From contig CM056553.1 of the NCBI GenBank assembly GCA_029721515.1, positions 6,392,349 through 6,456,348 of the forward strand: 64,000 bases of DNA, in the 5' to 3' direction. Source of the DNA: Synanceia verrucosa (Eukaryota; Chordata; Actinopteri; Perciformes; Synanceiidae). Each line of letters begins with the position of its first letter. Position 1 is the stretch's first letter. The notes under the pieces were generated by a model, which worked only from the letters and a program-made list of their open reading frames with translations, was not told the origin of the DNA and did no database searches. The position numbers and the translations under genes were made by a program. Shown here in pieces: positions 52,536 through 62,800 of this stretch.

Positions 52536-52775
52536 TGGCAAAATATACATTATTTATAATGCAATGCCACATAGAGAGAGAGGAGGTTTGCTTAAGAGAT
52601 TAGCGATGGCCTGCTTATTAGCTTTAGCTCTCATTCCAAGTCATTTGCCTATTCTTCAAGATTCACATGGCAGCCACAAAGAAGCAGCCCGATTATTGAT
52701 TAAAAATGATTAAAATCCAATTGGACCTTTTTTTTCATTCTATCTTATTATGTCTCCTCATGAATGCATCTGTCA

Positions 52776-52784
52776 GTAGATAGA

Positions 52785-52828
<44 letters not shown>

Positions 52829-52845
52829 TAGATAGATAGATAGCC

Positions 52846-52883
<38 letters not shown>

Positions 52884-52942
52884 TACGATTATACAGACAG
52901 ACAGATAGATAGATAGATAGATAGATAGATATACTATTATAC

Positions 52943-52988
<46 letters not shown>

Positions 52989-53066
52989 GTAGACAGACAG
53001 ACAGACAGACAGATAGATAGATAGACAGACAGACAGATAGATAGATAGATATACGATTATACAGAC

Positions 53067-53115
<49 letters not shown>

Positions 53116-53134
53116 TATGATTATACAGACAGAC

Positions 53135-53169
<35 letters not shown>

Positions 53170-53287
53170 CAGACGGACAGGTTGATAGATAGATATACTA
53201 TTATACAGACAGACAGACAGACAGACAGATAGATAGATAGATAGCCTAGATAGATAGATAGATAGATAGATATACGATTATACAGAC

Positions 53288-53320
<33 letters not shown>

Positions 53321-53399
53321 TACGATTATACAGACAGACAGATAGATAGATAGATAGATAGATAGATATACTATTATACAGACAGACAGACAGACAGAC

Positions 53400-53460
<61 letters not shown>
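52776..53460. repeat. Compound GATA/GACA array with an interspersed 20-bp unit
   Basis: About 685 bp of tetranucleotide repeat, mainly (GATA)n with blocks of (GACA)n. Eight insertions of ATATACGATTATACAGA or close variants start at about 52881, 52929, 53049, 53113, 53193, 53270, 53318 and 53366, and a TAGCCTAGATAG interruption occurs twice (near 52842 and 53242). The repeated order GACA block, GATA block, TAGCCTA, GATA block, ATATAC unit indicates duplication of longer segments, not only 4-bp slippage. GATA/GACA arrays are the class known as Bkm-type satellite. Confidence 0.95.
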
Positions 53461-54970
53461 TGTTTGCACTATCTAGTCTGGCAGCCCCAGTTTGACTTTC
53501 CTATTTTGACTCTACTGGGACACGGGTGACATTTCATTTTTGTGTATATAGTGCCAAAGATGATATTAAGCTAATCTGCCCATGCTCCTGTTTGCTCTCA
53601 GGGATTTGGGAAGTATAGGCAAACAAAGCACACAGACACTCCAGCTAAGACGAGGGGCGACGGAGAGACTTGTGGTAAAGCGACGTAGCTGAGGTGGCAA
53701 AAGGCGAACTGTTGGCTTTCTCTGTGTGAGCTTGTGAGAATATTGTCCATGTCCAAACCTCCCTGGTTAGGATTACATATTTGATGTTAAATCCGCTCCT
53801 AAAGTTTAAATCTGTGTGTTTTTACTGGCGGCAAAGTTGACCTTACAATGTGAGCCTTCTTAAAAACAAACTTCCCAGCTCTGCTGCTGCAATTCAAGAT
53901 TAGTAAAGTAGTATATCTGGAAATAAATATGTCAAATAACATAATAGTGGTACAGAATCATAGTGTCATAACGTCCTCTGTCCTTGAACTCAATGTTTAC
54001 AGACAAACATTATTACCTGGTACTGTGATGCATATTACATTTAAATGTAATGTCCTTAACTCCTCTGTTTCCTACCTCTTTGTGGCCACAGATGAGCTGA
54101 TTTCGCCGCTGCTTCTCAACATCTTTTGCTCCACTATAATAAAGAAATGTGACATTGAAACTACTAAACTGCATGTTATTATCCCTTATTGAAAGCTCAT
54201 CAGCCATTTTATTATTGTATCTATAAACAGTGAGCATCACTTAGTGCTTGCAGCTGTGTAAACTGATATACCAAAGTGCCAAAGAATATTTGAATACCTC
54301 TTTATCATTCTGCATATTTTATTCCAGCTTTAAACTTCAAATATATACGTAAATGTTCAGCATTACTCACTTCAGACCTGCCGACCAATGTGTAACTGAA
54401 AACTGTGGGATGCTCGGGAATGAGTAATGAGTCCAGTCACCTATAATAGATCATTTCAGGTTCCTTTTCTTTTCACCACAATTACCAGCCGGAGAAGTGT
54501 TTCAACTGTGCTCAGGATGAAGTGTGTTTTTTGGGATTGGCTCAGTTCTTCTGTGGCCTGGCAGCGGACCAGGAACAGTAATCTGGGAGCCTCATCTTGA
54601 GACAACAGTGAGAAGGAGAAAAACAGAATGATGTGCTTTACTGTGGCAGTAGAACAAGGTAACTGTGACTCACCGATCACTCATTTAGATTTTCCCTGTC
54701 CTGCCACAACCCTGAGGCTCAATCAAGAGAGACACTAATGCAACAAACTCAAGAGTCGTCAGAGTCTTTTTCAGGGCCAAGCACAACAAGCGCAAACACA
54801 TTTTTCTCAGTAGCGCAAGGAGAACTTTGAATACTATTAATTATTATTATAAGAAACATCTTGAGATCGCATTTTAACTATTTAGGTGTCACTTTCACCC
54901 AAAGTAATTTAAAATGAGAAGAGGAACAGCATCAATCTCAAGGTCACATTTATACAGCTGTAATCAGGCA
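53461..54970. other. Noncoding sequence, no gene seen
   Basis: Unique AT-rich sequence right of the GATA/GACA array. Short overlapping open frames near 53.9-54.2 kb on both strands show no domains. Confidence 0.5.
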
Positions 54971-54978
54971 AAAACATA

Positions 54979-55021
54979 GCAGTAGCAGTAGTAGTAGTAG
55001 TAGAAGTAATGGTGGTGGTGG
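54979..55021. repeat. GTA/GTG trinucleotide tract
   Basis: Imperfect (GTA)n followed by (GGT)n, about 43 bp. Confidence 0.8.
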
Positions 55022-55229
55022 TCATAAAAACAGACCCTTTCCCTTAAGATTGACCTTAAGATTATTTCATTTCATCCAGTCTTTATTATTATAATGCTCT
55101 ATATTCAGCACTGAATTAAAAAAAAACAATAAAAAAAAACACTTAATCATTTAATCTGCTGTGTTCAATAATTTTGTCCACTTATTTTAGTCACTTATGT
55201 TATATATATGATAACCTTAGATATTCACT

Positions 55230-55390
55230 TATGTTGTATATATGATGCCTTTGTTTTTTTCCACTTGGTTGTTTTTTCTGTTTAGTTTTTATTGGCCCTC
55301 CTTGTAATGTTGCTCTGTCCACTTTGCTGCTGTAATGATGGGATGGGATGAATAAAGGATTATCTTATCTTATCTTATCTTATCTTATCC
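55230..55390 (+). repeat. LINE-like 3' tail with TTATC repeats
   Basis: The plus strand ends GGGATGAATAAAGGATTATC followed by five tandem TTATC-type units. A GGGATNAATAAAG signal followed by a short tandem tail is the standard 3' end of several teleost LINE families (from memory). The 5' part is diverged and unresolved. Confidence 0.6.
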
Positions 55391-55391
55391 A

Positions 55392-55515
55392 AAATGAAGC
55401 TGCAGGGCCATAAAATGAGAGTAAATCATGGGACTACATTGGACTACAAAGGTGATAAAAACACACTTATTAATGTCGATAGATCCTCTTAAATCCTACA
55501 CACTGGCCTTTTAAA
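55392..55515 (-). repeat. Fragment of a common teleost dispersed repeat
   Basis: The minus strand begins AAAGGCCAGTGTGTAGGATT then TAAGAGGATCTATCG, matching from memory the start of a frequent fish repeat (AAAGGTCCAGTGTGTAGGAT). Only the first about 40 bp are recognisable; the other border is approximate. Confidence 0.4.
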
Positions 55516-56306
55516 AAAGTGCACATATAATGTTATTAATAAATAAAAGTATCGACTCAGCTGACAGTGTTATAGCACATAGAAACACCCATTCTCTATA
55601 TGAACAAACACACTTTCTTTGACTATTATAGATTCTTCCATACAGAACACAACCAGTAATTTCACACCAATTATATTCTTACGACCATGCGCACACACAA
55701 AAAAAAAAAAACCTTCATAAACATTCCCAGGAATTACTCAAGTCCCGAGTGGCTGTGTGGAAAACCGGGGAGTGGTGAAGTGAGCAGGTTTGGGAGGTCG
55801 CTAAAGCTCCCAGTACTTTCCTCATGCTTGTGAACTTCTTCACTGGGATTAGTGGGTAAACACACAGGGTCTGAAAGAAATATCTCCCCCTACCTTCAGC
55901 CCCATAACCACATGAAATGACTCTGTTGGCACGGTGAAAAAAAAAAAAAACATGAGTCCAAGTCTTAATGTTCTTGAATTATATTCATATGAGCTCTGCA
56001 ATCTTATTGCACAATTTGAAATTCAAGATATTACATTTACCTGTAAGTGAAATATCATACTGGACATTCTCTTGGCTGTGGATGCTATTTTTAAACCAAT
56101 TCAAAGTAGCTAAAATAAGGCAAACTACAGTAGATATCTGTGACTCCTTCCCACACATAGTAGCCTGTGTGACCAATGAGAGATAGACCAAACAAAGGAG
56201 TGCCATGATAGCACCTTAGAGTTAATCTCACAATTACTACTTCACTGCTGCTGTCAGACAAAGCACAACAAAAGCTTAGAGCTGTCACGCATATACAGCC
56301 TCTTAT

Positions 56307-56332
56307 ATGTGTGTGTGTGTGTGTGTGTGTGT
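56307..56332. repeat. GT microsatellite
   Basis: Uninterrupted (TG)n of about 26 bp. Confidence 0.92.
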
Positions 56333-56602
56333 TCGGTAATAGTCATGTGTGGTCTGTCTAATCTGCTCTTTGTTGTCTATTTCTGTTGCAACTTAACTAT
56401 AAAACACTGACACAATAGGACTGACAGGTTACAAAATAAGGACTGCATGGTGTTGTGTGACTCAATGACAAGACCATGATACAGTCTTTATCAGGGTCAC
56501 AACCACGACAACAAAATGTCTTATTTTTAAATAAGATTTTGAAAAAAAAACTTACTTCACTTCCCTTTTTTCCTCTTGCATAAGTATGATGTTTGTAGTT
56601 CT

Positions 56603-56831
56603 ACATGGACTCTCTGAAACAGCACACCCGTATTGTATAAGTGCATTTTTTTTTACAAATAGTGCTGACAAATTCAATATACAGTGGCCAGAATATGAGT
56701 TTAATAATCGTATAACTTTGCATTATTCATAAATCACAAACTGTCACCCCCCATCATATACATATATATAGCCAAATTAGCCTCACCTGGGGGCTAAGCC
56801 CCCCTGTGCTTAAATCCTAGTGACGCCCCTG
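56603..56831 (-). mobile_element. Decayed hAT-type miniature element, relative of 2068-2402
   Basis: The right end, read inverted, is CAGGGGCGTCACTAGG, identical to the left end of the 2068 element, followed by a similar TTTAA then GGGGGG stretch and a GGGGGCTTAGCCCCC-like palindrome. GTAGTTCT occurs directly outside (56832-56839) and again at 56595-56602, giving an 8-bp duplication. The left inverted repeat is badly degraded, so the left border rests on the duplication. Confidence 0.65.
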
Positions 56832-56839
56832 GTAGTTCT

Positions 56840-57170
56840 TAGAATAGAATAGAATTACTTTATTGATCCCAAACTGGGAAATTACTTTGTAGCAACAGAA
56901 AGAAATGCAATCACAGTACAAAAAAAAACTATATAAAGAACAGAAATTCTATGCTGATAAATAATTCTGCAAATAAACAAACATAAAAATATAAAGATGA
57001 ACAGTGGGTAATTATATAACAGTTATGACTATAAATAGTGCAAATAAACAGTAAGGTGCAGTGAACCAAGATGAGCAGAATGATATGTTATGACAATTTT
57101 ACTATAAATAGTGCAAATGAACAGTGCAGTGCACTGAGGATGAATAAACCTCGGTGGTTATGTTCTAATG
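56840..57170 (-). repeat. LINE-like 3' tail, with internal 73-bp duplication
   Basis: The minus strand ends AATTTCCCAGTTTGGGATCA then ATAAAGTAATTCTATTCTA, a recognised teleost LINE 3' end with an ATTCT tail. ACTATAAATAGTGCAAAT occurs at 57028-57045 and 57101-57118, marking a 73-bp partial tandem duplication. It abuts the hAT element on its left. Confidence 0.6.
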
Positions 57171-59586
57171 CATGTAACATAGGAAGGGGAACCAAATCTA
57201 AATGATATGTTGAATCACTTTTTCTGATCCAGACACTCCACAAAAACCTGACTGGTCATCTTATTGTTTCAAAATGGGTGGGTTGGATAAAACCCCACGT
57301 ACCCATGTATTTTTTATTAACCCTGCATGGTGTTAAAATGTGCTAATGTTAAATCTAGACTATTCTAAAAATGTAAATATGTGAGGCTTTCACTTGACAA
57401 CAATCCCCACTGTGTCAGATGCTGCACTGATACAGTGGCCTCTCTAAAGCACTGTCCTCCAGTGAAGCTGGGTATATTCCACCGACACAGAAGCTAAAGC
57501 TAACCGTGTCAGAGAAAGACTGGGGATGTCACAGGCAATGCCTGGCATTAACCGTATAATGGCTGGGATTTGCTGATAAAGCAGGGGCCTCACATTGGCA
57601 GTCTTTAGTGACTTAAGTGGGCCGCTCTTCCATAGCCGTTGAGCTATACAGTATATCCATCCCTCTATCTCTCTGTCGAACTGACTGCGCCTCTTTCAGA
57701 CATGCTTTCCTTTCCACTTCAACTTATTCATCAGACGTTAATGCAGATTTTTTTTTTTTTGCCACCATTTCGATCAACAGGTGCAAGTAATATCATTTTA
57801 CCCATGCACAGAATATAACGCCTAATTAAAACAGCCAATATTCTTAATGCAATGTTTATTTTTTTGCACAGAAATACCATAAACAGTTTATATTTTTACC
57901 ATATCTTTTTCTCACTTAATTATCTTTAAGCTGCTTTTATAAATCTATTTTTTATCTATTTTTACACTTTATTGCTTGGTATTCATTGTGGATAGCAAAG
58001 GAAGTATTTAATTGTAAACACCTTGAATAAATTGAGTAAACAGGAACAATTATATGGATTCATAAGTGATAAATTTACACATTTTTTCTTACGCAGAGGC
58101 AACTATTTCTCTGTATGTACTGAATAACAAATATAAAACCACACAAATAGAAGACACAGCTACATTATTTGTATAATGTGACATATTTTTTATGTAATAA
58201 ATTAGTTGACTCAGTGCCACTGTTTATGTGAATGGATATGGATGTTGTATTATACCGTATGTATTATGAATTTGTGTTATAAGAAAACAGTCTTTGTTCA
58301 AATAGGGTGTTTCACACATACTATTTTCATGTTCTCATCATATTTAATGCACCATCTGTCACAAAGAAATACAGCTTAGTAAATCTCTTCAAGCCAAGGC
58401 GGCACCTTTTGACATTTTTTTCCAGACATGCTTTTTATTTGTCTACTGGCATTTACTTCATCTGGCATTTCTGTCATTTGCCAATTATCTCCATGACGAC
58501 TGAAAGAGTCGTCGCCGTGAGGTGATGACAGCCAGAGATGAAAACAAAATGAACATAGACATATATAAATAGAAATGTGATTTTGCTATCCTGAAGATAT
58601 CTGCAGAAAAGTTGCACGGGTGTATATGAAACGTGACAAGATGGACAGTTCACACTAGCACGGCCTCCCTGTATTAGTTGCACAAAGCTGTGACAATTTC
58701 AGAGGTTACAGAGTTCAAACACATCCAGGACGACTTATGGTCGTCACTTCGGATAGATTTCCCATATATGAGGCAGACATTCAGACACATGTCCCCAAGA
58801 AAGACTTATAAATCTGTGAGCATGTCCAACATTTGGATGCCCAGCCGTATAACCACCTGTCAAAACTCGTCTTCCTCTGTCTTTTGATCTGCCTCTGCTC
58901 CTCCTTTCTCTACATTATTCTGCTTTCTTGTTGAAAACTGTCTTCACTTTGAGTTTCTTTTCGGGGTTAGGAGTGAGGTCTAAGCTGTGATTGATAGCAC
59001 ACAGAGAGAGAAGAGACCAACATAAGAGGAAGAGCATCAATTTATTTTCCATTTTACATAAAGATGGAAAGCAGAGGGGACTGCCAAAGGTATTCATTTG
59101 ATCTGAACGGAACTTCAATAAAACAAATCCTTTCGACAGCTATTTCAGTTCTTCAGCGAGAGGCATTCCCCAAACAACCTTTTGTCTTCCGTTCTGACAG
59201 CCCACAACTGTTATTCTAGCCCTTCTCCCCATTAAATCAATAGATGATATTACCAAGGACGGAATTTGGTAAGCCTGACCACATGAAGCAGATACTTCTC
59301 CGTGGTTGACGACAGATCCAGCCATTTGTTTCTTGCGTATTTTACCCCATCTTCTATACAAGGGTATTTAATTCCAGCCATCACATCACATTGGTATCAG
59401 GACCAGAATTGCAGTTTAGCTGCCAAGTATGACAGATGTAGAGAGAATTTGTCTCAGTGTTGCTGCAGATGCTGTATATATCGATGAATTACAATCAGTA
59501 TTGTTTTACACAAGTTCATTGGACAGTCTGTGGTGTTTCTGTCTCGTGATCAACAAGAATTTCAATCTAAAATAAAAAAATACACA
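57171..59586. other. Noncoding sequence downstream of adh8
   Basis: Unique AT-rich DNA. An open minus-strand stretch at 59140-59361 has no recognised domain and begins without a clear ATG context. No second dehydrogenase copy was seen, although fish ADH genes are often clustered. Confidence 0.5.
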
Positions 59587-59592
59587 TTTATT
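59587..59592 (-). other. Candidate polyadenylation signal of adh8
   Basis: AATAAA on the minus strand about 250 nt beyond the adh8 stop codon. It is the first canonical hexamer downstream; an ATTAAA-like variant also occurs near 59744-59749. The implied 3' UTR is AT-rich and contains no recognised repeat. Confidence 0.45.
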
Positions 59593-59838
59593 TGCAGATA
59601 GAAAAGTTATGTCTTTATAAAGTTCGATGGTTTTCAATGGATATGGATAGACTTTAACATGATACAAGACTGCTCTCTAGTGGTCCGTGTGCTCATCTAC
59701 TCCAATATCAAGCAAGGAAAATATTTAAATTTAAATTTAAAAATTTAATAAATCTTTGGAGAAAACCAGAGAAGTAGAAAAGACACGACAGAATATGGAA
59801 AATATCATTATAGAGACAATAAATGTCAATTCTTTATC

Positions 59839-59893
59839 TTAGGTAGCTGGAGTAGTAGGCTCCTCTGGCCACAGATTGATTACAGAACGGATG
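59839..59893 (-). CDS. adh8: adh8 exon 9 (terminal coding exon)
   Basis: 55 coding bp after a TTTTTTAG acceptor. It completes the split Ser codon and reads IRSVINLWPEEPTTPAT then TAA. The Arg in SIR (Arg369 equivalent, pyrophosphate contact) is kept. Typical family members stop at about SIRTVLxF, so roughly ten extra residues follow. Confidence 0.88.
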
Positions 59894-62800
59894 CTAAAAA
59901 AGACAAAAAGGAAAATTATTGATTAATCATCTTGAGTCATGAATATTTCAATATCTTTTAGGGTTTTTTTGTAGAGCAAAACAAGACATTTGAAGACATC
60001 ACATGTGATGAATGTTTCTTTATGTTTTTTTTTTAATTTTATAGTTTAATCAAATAATCAAGAAGATATCACACAGATTAATCAGCAATCAAATGAATAG
60101 ATGGTTACTATCAAACAATATATACAATACATTTATATCACACATACTGTGCATTATTGAACATGTGCAGAGCCCCAACCATTTTCACACCATAATGGGA
60201 GTCATGCAAAGACACTGAGAGAAAACAGACCCAGGTAAATCAGGCCTCACCTGCTCCCAGTCGTCATGTGGTCAAAGGCTGTGTTGATTTGACTCAGCGG
60301 GAGGTTGTGGGTGATGAACTCATCCAGCTTCAGCTTCTTGTTCATGTAGTCATCCACCAATTTTGGCACATCCTCCACCCGCTTCCAACCTTTAGAAGAC
60401 AATGACGAAACGTACAGTAATGAACCACAACATTCTTTTTCCATTTCAATCCATAACAATACATCTATTGAAAGTTTTTACCTTCTATTTGCTTTTTATG
60501 ACCTGTAGACATTATTGACATGAGAACACTTATCTCATTTTGTAGTTAAAAAAAAAGCATAATGGATGGATTATTTTGACTATAACAAATATGGAACATG
60601 CTCACATGCTATTTATCATACACTACTTTCTATCAGAGTTTATGAACGACAGATGTTTTGAAACCCATTGATTTTTTCAAAATACCATCAGTTGTGTTCC
60701 CAGTCTAAACTAAATGATTGTATGATTTTATTAGTACAGAAAGGACATTGTTATCCCTTTGTTTGGCTCATATTCCATGTTGACTTGACTTGGTTGATAT
60801 ACTTGTAAATATTATTTTCTTTGGTTTAGGACTTGATTTAGGACTTGATTTTAAAAAACAAGAAATCTAACAACATCACCTTCATTTTTAGTCTCTTTTG
60901 ATCACCCTTATCATTATTTGAGGCAATGGATTTTCATATTGTGTCCAGAAATGCAACAGCTGAGTGGATCTTTAGGGAGGATTGATACTGGAACAGTGTG
61001 ACACTGAATTTGATGTTTTGTCTCAGTTACAAAAAGTGCAAACAGGCCTGATTCACCTCCAATACAGGTGCCCTTCAAAGTGCATCCCATCAGGATCTTT
61101 TCAACCATGACGCTCATTGTTTCCGTCTCCGTCCACCCAACAATGACACAGGTGCCCCCACCATTTGCTGTGGACTCCAGAGCAGCGCTCTAGGACAACA
61201 CAAAGCACCATTTGGTGTCATTAAAACCTCCTTTTAAAAATATATATGACAAATTCACAGAATATGATGATGAAAAAAAATCACTTCACAAAGTGTAATT
61301 TTGACATTTTGGTTTGCAGAATCTTCTTATCAAACCTATGTGCACAGTCCAGGCTGTACACCACCCACCCACCATGAAAGCTGCACTTCCATCACACTCC
61401 AGAGCGTAGTCCACCCCTCCGCCTGTCTTCTCCACTACAACCTCCTGGATGGGCTTGCTGTGAGCTTTGGGGTTGACACATTCAGTGGCTCCAAAAAAGC
61501 GGGCTTTCTCAAACTTGTCTGGGTTGTCGTCCACCCCAATGATCGTTTTCGCTCCAGCAACCTTGCAGCCCATGATGGCAGCCAGTCCGACGGCTCCCAG
61601 CCCAAACACAGCACACGAGGACTTTTCTTCAACCTGGATGCACAAAATATGGGATTTGTTAGACAAGTGATGAGATCACTTCATCATGTTCTAATATACC
61701 ATTGAAATAGGACATTTTGTTTTCCATTCATTTCAATAATTCATTGATTTTGATAGCAATTTTGAAAATTGATAGCAATTTTGGAGGCTTGGTTTAACAA
61801 AAACACATACTGTACATATCAAAAACATGAGCTGAACTTTTACACTCATCACATTTTTCATTAACTGGTCCATTTATGAAAAAGTTTCTTATTAGACACG
61901 CAAGAATGCTTTGTCATGCAACTACTTTTAGTCACACTCTCACTTAATTTTCATGTTATATAATATAGATACATATCATATCATATATTATTTTTATCTA
62001 TTGTTATACATGTTATATATTATAAATACAGATTGTTTAGTGCAATAACGGCTAACAACAATGTGCAATAATACCACTTACATGTGCAATATTCAATTTC
62101 TGAAAATGTGCAATAACTTTTTTGTAGCAAAACTGTGCCTTTCTACTGTAAATAGTATCTCACAGCTTTATTTATCTTTTCTTTTTTATTTTTAAGCTTG
62201 ACTATTTTTTTTTTTTGACATTTCACTGAGTACCATGTGGAGCAGCCCTCTTAATTTCATGGTATGCACTGTCACATAATGACAATAAAGGCTTTTGATT
62301 TCATTTCAGTGTTGACCTTTACATTGCTACTGAGCAATTCTGTATAGAGGTTTGATAATTTTCTTGATTTCTACAGACTTGTAGTCTCTTTTATTAGCTG
62401 TTCCTCATTTATTTTTTTATTCAATCATTTATTTTAATATGCAAAAACAATATATAACTTAAAGGATGGAATATGAACTCCTTTGGTGCTTTTAACCCAC
62501 CAAGTACACTACTGACATCAAGTGGAGAAAATGAATAACTACATTCATGACATACTGTGACGAGCCGAGCAGCTACTTGTGAAAATGTCAAAAGAGAACA
62601 TATGATGCTTGTTTTCAAGTTTCTAAAGGAACAAATACATGCTTTAATATTCAAAAACACATTTTTACTGCCCAGTTTGCTTTAGGTATTTCTAAATAAT
62701 ATTCTAACGAGGCAGTATGTGACACAGGAAGGAAAGCCAAATCTGAAAGTCTGATTGAATCACGTTTTCTGATCTAGACGGTTCATAAAAAAATGAGTAG

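Noticed and set aside
52776..53460. Regularly interspersed units resembling a CRISPR array
   Set aside because: The spacing material is GATA/GACA microsatellite, and the context is a vertebrate genome.
59140..59361. Minus-strand frame just downstream of adh8, as a possible further exon
   Set aside because: The adh8 stop at 59839 completes a family-length protein; this frame has no dehydrogenase similarity and no clear start.
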